Shown here piece after piece: positions 1 through 5,110 of a stretch of 8,078 nt of DNA. Numbering within the stretch: the stretch's first letter is position 1; the number at the start of each line of letters is the position of its first letter. This stretch comes from an uncultured Oscillospiraceae bacterium. Lineage in GTDB: Bacteria > Bacillota_A > Clostridia > Oscillospirales > Oscillospiraceae. The translations under genes and the position numbers were made by a program. The DNA is taken from assembly GCA_944385265.1 (NCBI GenBank), contig CALWWO010000120.1, positions 1-8,078 of the forward strand, given 5' to 3'. The notes beneath the pieces are model-generated. The model saw only the letters and a program-made list of their open reading frames with translations. It was not told the DNA's origin and searched no databases.

Positions 1-360
1 GATAGACATATTTTTCCTGTTTATGCCTGTCTGCTTGATTATTGCGCTCTCGATAGGCATACCGTGATTATCCCAGCCGGGGGTATACGGAGCCTGCCAG
101 CCGGACATATTTTTATACCTGACGATAAAATCCTTGAGACACTTGTTCATGGCGGTGCCCATGTGGATGTATCCGTTCGAGAAAGGAGGACCGTCGTGCA
201 GTATAAAGCGCGGCTTACCCTCGTTCTTCTTTACTATCTCGTGATACAGATCCATGTCGTACCAGCTTTTGAGCATATCGGGCTCGCGCTTTGGAAGCCC
301 CGCACGCATGGGAAAATCTGTTTTAGGAAGATTTATCGTCTTGTTATAATCCTGTCCCAT
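1..360 (-). CDS. ileS: Isoleucyl-tRNA synthetase, N-terminal 120 residues (runs off the window)
   Basis: IleRS is the cytoplasmic class I synthetase that charges tRNA-Ile. The 120 visible codons begin [20 protein letters not shown], the usual start of bacterial IleRS ([11 protein letters not shown] then LPKREP). The ATP-site region follows: HDGPPFSNG (residues 55-63), the HIGH-type signature as HMGT (66-69), then [18 protein letters not shown] and [11 protein letters not shown] (94-104). The editing domain, KMSKS loop and C-terminus lie outside the window. The start at 358-360 is preceded by a strong AAAGGAG (367-373), 6 bases away. The gene sits 69 bases downstream of divIVA, the same neighbour as in Bacillus subtilis. 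The last position of the HIGH-type motif is Thr rather than His, which is worth noting but does not by itself suggest loss of function. The identification is secure. Confidence 0.96.
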   Translation of the reverse strand, partial: MGQDYNKTINLPKTDFPMRAGLPKREPDMLKSWYDMDLYHEIVKKNEGKPRFILHDGPPFSNGYIHMGTAMNKCLKDFIVRYKNMSGWQAPYTPGWDNHGMPIESAIIKQTGINRKNMSI

Positions 361-375
361 TGTTAACTCCTTTAC

Positions 376-406
376 GCTTTGCCGGCAAAAATGGGCGCGG
401 CAAAGC
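376..406 (-). promoter_or_regulatory. Perfect 9-bp hairpin in the divIVA-ileS spacer, next to the ileS ribosome binding site
   Basis: On the minus strand GCTTTGCCG (406-398) is followed by a 13-base loop and its exact complement CGGCAAAGC (384-376). The stem ends 2 bases before the AAAGGAG of ileS. No U-run follows, so it is not a normal intrinsic terminator. The 69-base spacer is too short for a T-box leader. The structure could set ileS expression relative to divIVA, mark an RNA processing site or bind a protein; the function is inferred only from position. Confidence 0.55.
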
Positions 407-429
407 ACTATATATCTGTAATAGTTTGA

Positions 430-1368
430 TTATTTGTTGCCCACGTCGAAATTCTTTCCGAATTTAAGGTCTGAAAAGTCAAATTTCGGGCGCGGCGACG
501 TCGGCTCGTCATCATCGTCCCAGTCGATTCCGGAGCTTTTGCGGCGGAATCTCTTCGTCTCGTCGGGATCGGGGGAGTTTTTGTCGTTATCAAGCATATT
601 AGACAAATTTTCATCGATCTGCTTGGCAGTATCTAGAATTTCAGCTTCTCTCGCATTTTCTGAAGAGGGCTCCTCCGTATTTTCAACCGGCTCGACCGTC
701 TCTTCGGGAGCTTCTTCAGCTGCCGCTTCGACAGGGATCTCGTCAGACTGCGCTTTTTCGACGGGCGCGGCTTTATTGTCCTTGAGGAAATCGTATTCCG
801 GTATCTCGACGGGCTCCGCCTTTATCTCGGCGAGCTTTTCAAGGAATTCAAGCTGCTTTTCAGCCATTTTTTTCACCGCGTTTATAAACTGCGCGGAATT
901 TTCCGTCGCCTTTGCAAGGCGCTCGTTTTCAAGCTTTGTTAGCTCAACGATGCTTGAGAGCTTGCTTTTTGCGGCGGCGTCCGCTTTTTCTACCATAGTG
1001 CGGCTTTTCTCCTCCGCCTCTGAGAGCATAGCGGTGCTTTTCTTTGTCGCCTCCTCTACCATAGTGCGGCTTTTCTCCTCCGCTTCGGAAAGGGCGGCGG
1101 CGCTTTTTTCTTCAGCCTGACTTGTTATATCGCCGGCGGTCTTCTGCGCCGTGACAAGAGCCATACGCATGGCGTCCTCCGTCGAACGGTATTCCTCCAC
1201 CTTTTCGACAAGGACCTTCATCTTGCTTTTTAATATGGCGTTTTCCTTATACAGAGCGGCATAGTCGTCTGTCAGTTCTTCCAAAAAATCGTCGACAGAA
1301 GGCATGTCGTATCCGCCGAAAACAGCTTTGGCAAATTCTTTGTTCTGAATATCCTGAGGCGTAAGCAT
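430..1368 (-). CDS. divIVA: DivIVA-family coiled-coil cell-pole/division-site scaffold protein
   Basis: DivIVA proteins bind negatively curved membrane at division sites and poles and recruit partners there. The 312-residue product starts MLTPQDIQNKEFAKAVFGGY, the standard N-terminal membrane-binding domain (about residues 1-65), with the D-x-VDDFLEEL and YKEN.ILK segments. Residues 74-139 form a run of 11-residue repeats built on AEEKSRTMVEE, predicting a long helical rod. A second helical stretch covers about 140-185. From about 186 the chain is Glu/Pro/Ala-rich and probably disordered, ending in a basic RRKSS patch and an Asp-rich FDFSDLKF tail. It is longer than B. subtilis DivIVA (about 164 residues), mainly because of the rod extension and tail. 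The start has an AGAAAGG ribosome site about 12 bases upstream. It lies 25 bases after sepF and before ileS, the conserved division cluster. The stop is TAA. Confidence 0.93.
   Translation of the reverse strand: MLTPQDIQNKEFAKAVFGGYDMPSVDDFLEELTDDYAALYKENAILKSKMKVLVEKVEEYRSTEDAMRMALVTAQKTAGDITSQAEEKSAAALSEAEEKSRTMVEEATKKSTAMLSEAEEKSRTMVEKADAAAKSKLSSIVELTKLENERLAKATENSAQFINAVKKMAEKQLEFLEKLAEIKAEPVEIPEYDFLKDNKAAPVEKAQSDEIPVEAAAEEAPEETVEPVENTEEPSSENAREAEILDTAKQIDENLSNMLDNDKNSPDPDETKRFRRKSSGIDWDDDDEPTSPRPKFDFSDLKFGKNFDVGNK
990..1083 (-). repeat. Two identical 28-bp direct copies 66 bp apart inside divIVA (hendecad repeat)
   Basis: Bases 990-1017 and 1056-1083 are identical on the plus strand (each begins ctaccatagtgcggctttt). 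The 66-bp period equals 22 residues, or two 11-residue units, so the reading frame is kept. At protein level the units at residues 85-95, 96-106, 107-117 and 118-128 read AEEKSAAALSE, AEEKSRTMVEE, ATKKSTAMLSE and AEEKSRTMVEK. This suggests in-frame duplication within the coiled-coil region. Confidence 0.85.
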
Positions 1369-1393
1369 TTCTGTCTTTATCCTTTCTGTTTAT

Positions 1394-1870
1394 TTAAAAA
1401 TACAACCCGTTGTTTTCAAGCTCGTCAATAAGATCGCCCATAAGATCTACATTGTACGGAGTTATCAGATACGTGTTGACGGCGACTTTTTTTATTTTAC
1501 CGTCCTGCGCGTAAGCGACGCCGCTCAAAAAATCTATAAGACGCCGGGCGATGTCCTTATTCGTCTGCTCAAGATTTAAAACGACGGTACGTTTTTCGCG
1601 CAGATGATCGGCGACCTCCGCCGCGTTTTCAAATCTCTCGGGCTTTACGAGCACGACCTGAAGCTGCGTCGTCGCGTGGATATTGACGACCTTGTTCCTG
1701 TCTCTCTTGACATTGTCCTCAAAATCTCCGAAGGAGCTGCTCTGCGTATGCTGAGCTGCTCTTGGCGTTACAGGAATACGTTCCGCCGCCTTGGGAGTGA
1801 AATCTTCAAATTCATCATCATCATCGTCATAAGGTCTTGTGAGTTTTTTAAGTTCGTTTAAAAGTCCCAT
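1394..1870 (-). CDS. sepF: Cell division protein SepF (FtsZ-anchoring, DUF552 family)
   Basis: SepF binds the FtsZ C-terminus and tethers and bundles filaments at the septal membrane. The 158-residue protein begins MGLLNELKKLTRPY, a short amphipathic helix typical of the membrane anchor, followed by an acidic stretch (DDDDDEFEDF, residues 15-24) and a Ser/Thr/Gln linker to about 60. The conserved globular domain covers about 61-157: TVVLNLEQTNKDIARRLIDF (95-114), SGVAYAQDGKIKKVAVNTYLITP and N.VDLMGDL. I chose the ATG at 1868-1870 because a perfect AGGAGG (1879-1884) stands 8 bases upstream. An in-frame ATG at 1901-1903 would add 11 residues but overlaps the yggS stop and gives an atypical N-terminus. 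The gene lies 29 bases after yggS and 25 before divIVA, as in the Bacillota division cluster; ylmG and ylmH are absent between them. The stop is TAA. Confidence 0.95.
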   Translation of the reverse strand: MGLLNELKKLTRPYDDDDDEFEDFTPKAAERIPVTPRAAQHTQSSSFGDFEDNVKRDRNKVVNIHATTQLQVVLVKPERFENAAEVADHLREKRTVVLNLEQTNKDIARRLIDFLSGVAYAQDGKIKKVAVNTYLITPYNVDLMGDLIDELENNGLYF

Positions 1871-1878
1871 GGCTAAAT

Positions 1879-1884
1879 CCTCCT
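1879..1884 (-). promoter_or_regulatory. Consensus Shine-Dalgarno of sepF, decides the start
   Basis: AGGAGG on the minus strand sits 8 bases before the ATG at 1868-1870. The alternative ATG at 1901-1903 has no such site at a suitable distance, so this site fixes the sepF start. Confidence 0.85.
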
Positions 1885-1899
1885 GAGTTATATTATATT

Positions 1900-2604
1900 T
1901 CATGCGCGGGAATAATCCCGCAAACCGAATATCGAAGTGCCTATTCTGACTATATTGGCGCCGGCGAGGATAGCGTCCTCATAATCGCGGCTCATCCCCA
2001 TCGACAAAAAAGACATATTAACATTATCGTATTTTTTGCTCTTTATGTCAACAAAAAGCTTATACATCAAATCAAAATAATTGCGGGTCTCGGTCATATC
2101 GGCGTCCGCCGGCGGTATCGCCATAAGCCCTGAAACGCGTATGCCGGGGGAATTTGACACGACGCAGATAAGCTCGTCCGCCTCGCTCTGCGGGATGCCG
2201 GATTTTGAAGCCTCTCCGCCGACGTTTATTTCAATAAGCACGTCCTGCACGATACCGAGCGCGCACGCCTTCTTTGATATGGTCTCAGCGAGCGGTATGG
2301 AATCGACGGAGTGGATAAGCTTGCATATGCCGGTCACATCTTTTACCTTGTTCTTCTGCAGGTGACCTATAAAATGAAGATTCGCCCCGTCATAAGCGCC
2401 GAGAGAGTATTTTTCACGCAGCTCCTGCACGCGGTTTTCGCCGAAATCGCGTATTCCCGCGTCGAAAGCCTCTCTCACGCGTCCGGCGCCGTTCATTTTT
2501 GACGCCGCGAGGACGGTTATATCCGCAGGATCGCGCCCCGCGCGCACCGCCGCGTTATTTACCCGTTCAAACACCGTTTTTACGTTATCGGCTATCGACA
2601 TCAT
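1900..2604 (-). CDS. YggS/PROSC (YlmE) family PLP homeostasis protein
   Basis: This family (YggS in E. coli, YlmE in B. subtilis, PLPBP in animals) is a single-domain PLP-binding TIM barrel with no clear catalytic activity that buffers pyridoxal phosphate and affects amino acid homeostasis. The 234 residues match the family's usual length. The PLP lysine is K36 in VLAASKMN; GENRVQEL (55-62), HFIGHLQKNKVK (77-88), HSVDS (98-102), NVGGEASKSG (127-136), GLMAIPP (159-165) and LSMGMSRDYEDAI..GANIVRIGT (200-223) follow in the expected order. The start overlaps the hlyD-like stop by four bases (ATGA), implying translational coupling; a second ATG follows immediately and either could be used. GGAAAGG lies about 8 bases upstream. 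The order yggS-sepF-divIVA is conserved in Bacillota. The stop is TGA. Confidence 0.94.
   Translation of the reverse strand: MMSIADNVKTVFERVNNAAVRAGRDPADITVLAASKMNGAGRVREAFDAGIRDFGENRVQELREKYSLGAYDGANLHFIGHLQKNKVKDVTGICKLIHSVDSIPLAETISKKACALGIVQDVLIEINVGGEASKSGIPQSEADELICVVSNSPGIRVSGLMAIPPADADMTETRNYFDLMYKLFVDIKSKKYDNVNMSFLSMGMSRDYEDAILAGANIVRIGTSIFGLRDYSRA
1906..1921 (-). other. Perfect 6-bp inverted repeat with 4-base loop over the yggS stop region
   Basis: The sequence GCGGGA-TTAT-TCCCGC on the minus strand covers the last yggS codons (R-D-Y-S-R-A) and ends about 35 bases before the sepF ATG. It is not followed by a U-run, so it is unlikely to be a terminator. It could be an RNA processing or stability element between yggS and sepF, or simply a chance product of the codons used. 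Confidence 0.35.
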
Positions 2605-3782
2605 TGCACAACCTTTCCGTCGTAAAGGTCGTTTGCCTTTACTATTATTTCGGCGCTCTCCGGTATGGAGCCGTCGTTTTCGATTATATAATAATCCTCC
2701 TCTTCGGAGAGAATATTCACATCGACGCGTTTCGCCTGCAAAATACGGAGGATATACAGATAGGTCGTACCGTCTTCATCTGTGTATACAGCCGATTTTG
2801 CAACGCGTATACCGTCGTACGAGTCGAAAAGTATTTTTCCGCTCAGCTCGCGCGCATCTGCAAACTCTGCAAGATACTTATTATTTGAAAACACGGCGAC
2901 TCTCCGTCCAGCGTCGTCATAGCTGACGCTCTGTACCTCCATTGTCACAGGCTCGCTTCTCACATCTTCAAAAAATATATCGCACGTCCCGCCGGCTTCA
3001 AGCTTTGCAGCCGATTCATTATCGAGCATAACGGCGTAATACCATGTGATACCGGTGATTATTTTACCGGCTGCATTTGGGCTTTCGGCGGGCTCCTGCC
3101 CGAAAAGCCTTTCATATGCCGCTACGGAGAGATTGTTCATATCTGCCGTTGTAAGATACTCATATCCGTCGGTGACGGATGAAAAAACTCCGGTTTCCGC
3201 TGCGTATATGTATGATGCGTAGGCTGAAAGACGCGAATTTATCTCCGCTATCTGCGCGTTTACTGAGGATATCTCAGCCCTCAGCTCGTCCGCCGTCATA
3301 CCGTCGTATGTTTTGAGGACAGCGGCTTCTATATCCGGCAGGACCTCCCAGGCTCCCGCGACGTCGCCGCGGCTGACGGCGTATGACAGCTCGGTGATAT
3401 ATGACATGATAGATTCTTCCCCGTCGTCGCCTGCCAGTATATGCTCCATATATTCCTTTCTCGCCTCAAGTTCCGAAAGCTCGTCGCGCAGCGATAGGAA
3501 AGAGGCGTCCGCATGGCTTGCGGCGACAGGCTGCCCCTTTGCGACTTTCTCGCCGTCTCCCGCAAGCGCGACGGAGCCGCCCGCCTCGCCGCCGTCTATT
3601 ATGTACTCGTCTCGCACTACGTATCCGGAAACGGATAACGAATCTTCTATCGTCACGGTATAAACGGCGGACGTGCGGAATTCGTTTACGTAAGCGTCGT
3701 ACAAAGCGTACCCCATATAACACGCGACGACTATGAACAGGGCGAAGGATATTAACTTTATAACGAAATTTGAACGCCGCAT
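2601..3782 (-). CDS. HlyD-like single-pass membrane protein (membrane-fusion/adaptor type) in the division cluster
   Basis: This 393-residue protein starts with a basic MRRSNFVIKL and one hydrophobic segment (about residues 8-28), predicting an N-terminal membrane anchor with the rest outside the cytoplasm. A lipoyl/barrel-sandwich-like half motif follows (GYVVRDEYII... GDGEKVAKGQPVA, about 53-87), then helical segments suited to a coiled-coil hairpin (about 96-115 and 160-190). A beta-rich part resembles the second half of adaptor proteins (about 240-345: YYAVMLDNESAAKLEAGGTCDIFF, then GKILFDSYDGIRVAKSAVYTDEDG). It ends with a short acidic domain. This layout is that of HlyD-type efflux adaptors, but no transporter is next to it, so transport cannot be claimed. 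It lies between hfq and yggS, overlapping yggS by 4 bases; a GGGAG site stands about 9 bases before the ATG. Its place suggests an envelope role. The stop is TGA. Confidence 0.82.
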   Translation of the reverse strand: MRRSNFVIKLISFALFIVVACYMGYALYDAYVNEFRTSAVYTVTIEDSLSVSGYVVRDEYIIDGGEAGGSVALAGDGEKVAKGQPVAASHADASFLSLRDELSELEARKEYMEHILAGDDGEESIMSYITELSYAVSRGDVAGAWEVLPDIEAAVLKTYDGMTADELRAEISSVNAQIAEINSRLSAYASYIYAAETGVFSSVTDGYEYLTTADMNNLSVAAYERLFGQEPAESPNAAGKIITGITWYYAVMLDNESAAKLEAGGTCDIFFEDVRSEPVTMEVQSVSYDDAGRRVAVFSNNKYLAEFADARELSGKILFDSYDGIRVAKSAVYTDEDGTTYLYILRILQAKRVDVNILSEEEDYYIIENDGSIPESAEIIVKANDLYDGKVVQ

Positions 3783-3812
3783 AGCAGATCTCCCAAAGCG
3801 GCGAATTATGCT

Positions 3813-4061
3813 TTAAACCGCCGCGAGCTGACAGGAGTCTTCCTGCGCCAGCCTTATGGGTTTTGACGGCACCATAGTGGATATAGCGTGCTTATATATA
3901 AGCTGCTGCTTCCCCTCGGAATCTATGATGACCGTAAAGCTGTCAAATCCGGTCACAGTGCCTTTAAACTGAAAGCCGTTCATAAGAAAAACGGTGAGTG
4001 CGATACCGGTTTTTCTCGCCTGATTCAAGAAGATGTCCTGTAAATTTTGTGCTTTTGTCAT
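3813..4061 (-). CDS. hfq: RNA chaperone Hfq
   Basis: Hfq forms a hexameric Sm-like ring that binds small RNAs and A-rich or U-rich RNA. The 82-residue product is the compact form usual in Bacillota. The proximal-face helix is [12 protein letters not shown] (6-17, with Q8 in the expected place). Sm1 is seen as [25 protein letters not shown] (22-46, F42 conserved), and Sm2 is YKHAIST (56-62, carrying the signature K57-H58), followed by VPSKPI. There is only a short C-terminal tail. The AAAGGA ribosome site (4070-4075) stands about 8 bases before the ATG but lies inside a hairpin. The gene follows miaA, as in B. subtilis, and has its own promoter in the spacer. The hlyD-like gene begins 30 bases downstream and may be co-transcribed. 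The stop is TAA. Confidence 0.97.
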   Translation of the reverse strand: MTKAQNLQDIFLNQARKTGIALTVFLMNGFQFKGTVTGFDSFTVIIDSEGKQQLIYKHAISTMVPSKPIRLAQEDSCQLAAV

Positions 4062-4065
4062 GGTA

Positions 4066-4088
4066 GCCGTCCTTTCATAAAAGACGGC
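4066..4088 (-). promoter_or_regulatory. 5'-leader hairpin that buries the hfq Shine-Dalgarno
   Basis: Minus-strand bases 4088-4079 (GCCGTCTTTT) pair with 4075-4066 (AAAGGACGGC) around a three-base ATG loop: ten pairs, one of them G-U. The AAAGGA ribosome site is wholly inside the 3' arm, and the start codon follows 5 bases after the stem. The predicted transcription start falls at about 4087-4090, so the mRNA would begin at or just before this stem. It should lower translation unless melted or bound. Autocontrol by Hfq is an inference. Confidence 0.7.
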
Positions 4089-4093
4089 ATAAT

Positions 4094-4122
4094 ATTATAT
4101 CATTTTTTGCCGCCTTTTGCAA
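4094..4122 (-). promoter_or_regulatory. Sigma-A-type promoter for hfq
   Basis: On the minus strand TTGCAA (4122-4117, four of six matches to the -35 consensus) is followed after exactly 17 bases by a perfect TATAAT (4099-4094) with an extended TG one base upstream. It lies in the miaA-hfq spacer and points at hfq, placing the start of transcription near 4088. The -35 and part of the spacer are enclosed by an inverted repeat (4107-4113 with 4131-4137). Confidence 0.72.
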
Positions 4123-4137
4123 TTTATTATGCGGCAA
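4107..4137 (-). repeat. Perfect 7-bp inverted repeat around the hfq -35 box
   Basis: TTGCCGC (4137-4131) and GCGGCAA (4113-4107) on the minus strand are exact complements 17 bases apart. The -35 hexamer lies in the interval. As DNA it could be an operator; as RNA in a miaA read-through transcript it would be a hairpin, but a run of A, not U, follows it, so it is a poor terminator. Confidence 0.45.
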
Positions 4138-4159
4138 TTTGAAAATTTTGCCGTCAAAA

Positions 4160-4585
4160 CTATATTACACCGGCGGCATATAAATATTCTGTCGAAATAC
4201 GTAGCCCCAACGCGAAATCGGGGACTTTTTCCCAATGTATCCATTTTGTGTTTTTATCGCGCGATATCCACGATATCTGCCGTTTTGCGTAGCGGCGCGA
4301 TTCGCGCTTTATATCCTCGCGCGCTTCGTCGAACGTACACAGACCGCGTATCGCGCGGACGGTTTCCTTGTATCCGATCGCCTGCATCGCCGTGCAATTA
4401 TCGTCTAAGCCCGTTTCAAGGAGACGACGCACCTCGTCCACAAGTCCTTTGTCGAACATATCGTCAACGCGCCTGTTTATACGCTCGTAAAGATCCGCCC
4501 TGTCTGAAAAATTCAGCGCAATTTTACACGCGTCGTATCTCGGCGGTTTAATGCGGCTTTCAATATTGAACTGCGATATCGTCAT
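4160..4585 (-). CDS. miaA: MiaA, C-terminal part downstream of the in-frame amber codon
   Basis: This 141-codon stretch continues MiaA in the same frame as the N-terminal part, separated by TAG and three codons (Leu-Ser-Gly). From the ATG at 4583-4585 it reads MTISQFN.ESR, then RINRRVDDMFDKGLVDEVRRLL (35-56), AMQAIGYKE (66-74) and RESRRYAKRQISWI (94-107), all hallmarks of the tRNA-binding and catalytic C-terminal half of dimethylallyl transferases. No frameshift or further stop breaks it. Independent translation would need restart 9 bases after the TAG; the only purine-rich stretch upstream (GAGGTG, 4601-4606) is about 15 bases away, poor spacing. This half has no P-loop and could not act alone, though it might complement the N-terminal half if both are made. 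The final stop is also TAG (4160-4162), with an in-frame TGA two codons further on (4154-4156). Confidence 0.85.
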   Translation of the reverse strand: MTISQFNIESRIKPPRYDACKIALNFSDRADLYERINRRVDDMFDKGLVDEVRRLLETGLDDNCTAMQAIGYKETVRAIRGLCTFDEAREDIKRESRRYAKRQISWISRDKNTKWIHWEKVPDFALGLRISTEYLYAAGVI

Positions 4586-4594
4586 GCCGGAGAG

Positions 4595-4597
4595 CTA
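4595..4597 (-). other. In-frame amber (TAG) codon interrupting miaA at codon 170 of 314
   Basis: The local reading is Phe-Glu-Val-Tyr-TAG-Leu-Ser-Gly-Met-Thr-Ile-Ser, matching the family pattern ALEVYxLTGKxIS with TAG at x (often Tyr, Lys, Arg or Gln). The frame is unchanged across it and the total of 314 codons is a normal MiaA length. The next base is C, generally a weak termination context. A point mutation, an assembly error and programmed or suppressor read-through all remain possible. Confidence 0.9.
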
Positions 4598-5104
4598 ATA
4601 CACCTCAAACGCGCGGACGATCCTTTTTTTGTCGTTTGCGTGCAGCTTTGCCGCGCTATCCGGATCGAATGACGACAGCAGAGACAGCATTTTTTCGCCG
4701 CCGAGCTTGTCATACTGCTTTGACAGTTCTTCGCGCAGCCCGTCCGATCCCGGCTCCGGCGCGAAAGTCCGCCCTGCGATGAGCGCCTCGATATAAAGAC
4801 CGGTGCCGCCGGTCACTATCGGCAGCTTACCGCGCGATATGATGTCGTCGACGCAGGATATCGCCTCCTCGGCATAGCGCGAGACAGAGTAGCTCTCCCA
4901 CGGAGAGACGACGTCTATCATATGGTGCTTGATCCCGCCCATTTCCGCCGCGTCGGGCTTTGCCGTCCCGATATCCATGTACTTATATATCTGCATGGAG
5001 TCGGCGCCGACGATCTCGCCGCCGACAGCGCGGGCGAGGTCCACTGCGAGCGCAGTTTTCCCCGTCGCGGTAGGTCCCGTTATTACAGCGATTTTAGGCG
5101 TCAT
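4595..5104 (-). CDS. miaA: tRNA dimethylallyltransferase MiaA, N-terminal part (ends at an in-frame TAG)
   Basis: MiaA adds a dimethylallyl group to N6 of A37 in tRNAs that read UNN codons, using DMAPP. These 169 codons hold the nucleotide/prenyl binding half: P-loop GPTATGKT (10-17), GADSMQIYKYMDIGTAKP (33-50) with the conserved Asp35 general base, HHMIDV (60-65), and TGGTGLYIEAL (98-108) with Thr101. The stretch ends DKKRIVRAFEVY before TAG at 4595-4597. The start at 5102-5104 gives the usual N-terminus (PKIAVITGPTATGKT) and lies 6 bases after the mutL stop, with AGAGG inside the end of mutL. Alone, this fragment lacks the tRNA-binding C-terminal half (4160-4585) and should be inactive. With read-through, the full 314-residue enzyme would form. 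Whether the gene is functional cannot be decided from sequence. Confidence 0.92.
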   Translation of the reverse strand: MTPKIAVITGPTATGKTALAVDLARAVGGEIVGADSMQIYKYMDIGTAKPDAAEMGGIKHHMIDVVSPWESYSVSRYAEEAISCVDDIISRGKLPIVTGGTGLYIEALIAGRTFAPEPGSDGLREELSKQYDKLGGEKMLSLLSSFDPDSAAKLHANDKKRIVRAFEVY

Positions 5105-5110
5105 ACAGTC

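Noticed and set aside
361..429. T-box riboswitch before ileS
   Set aside because: Only 69 bases separate divIVA and ileS, and no T-box sequence or specifier-loop layout is seen; only a simple hairpin is present.
434..1120. Long open frame on the plus strand (Ser/Ala-rich, 228 codons)
   Set aside because: It is the antisense shadow of divIVA, low in complexity, with no ribosome site and no recognisable domain; the minus-strand reading is clearly DivIVA.
1892..1897. TATAAT in front of sepF as a promoter
   Set aside because: The hexamer is perfect, but no acceptable -35 lies 16-18 bases upstream (CGGGAT at 17), and the site is between tightly spaced co-directional genes.
4107..4137. Intrinsic terminator after miaA
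   Set aside because: The stem is followed by a run of A on the minus strand and by no U-run on either strand, and the loop is large; it overlaps the hfq promoter instead.
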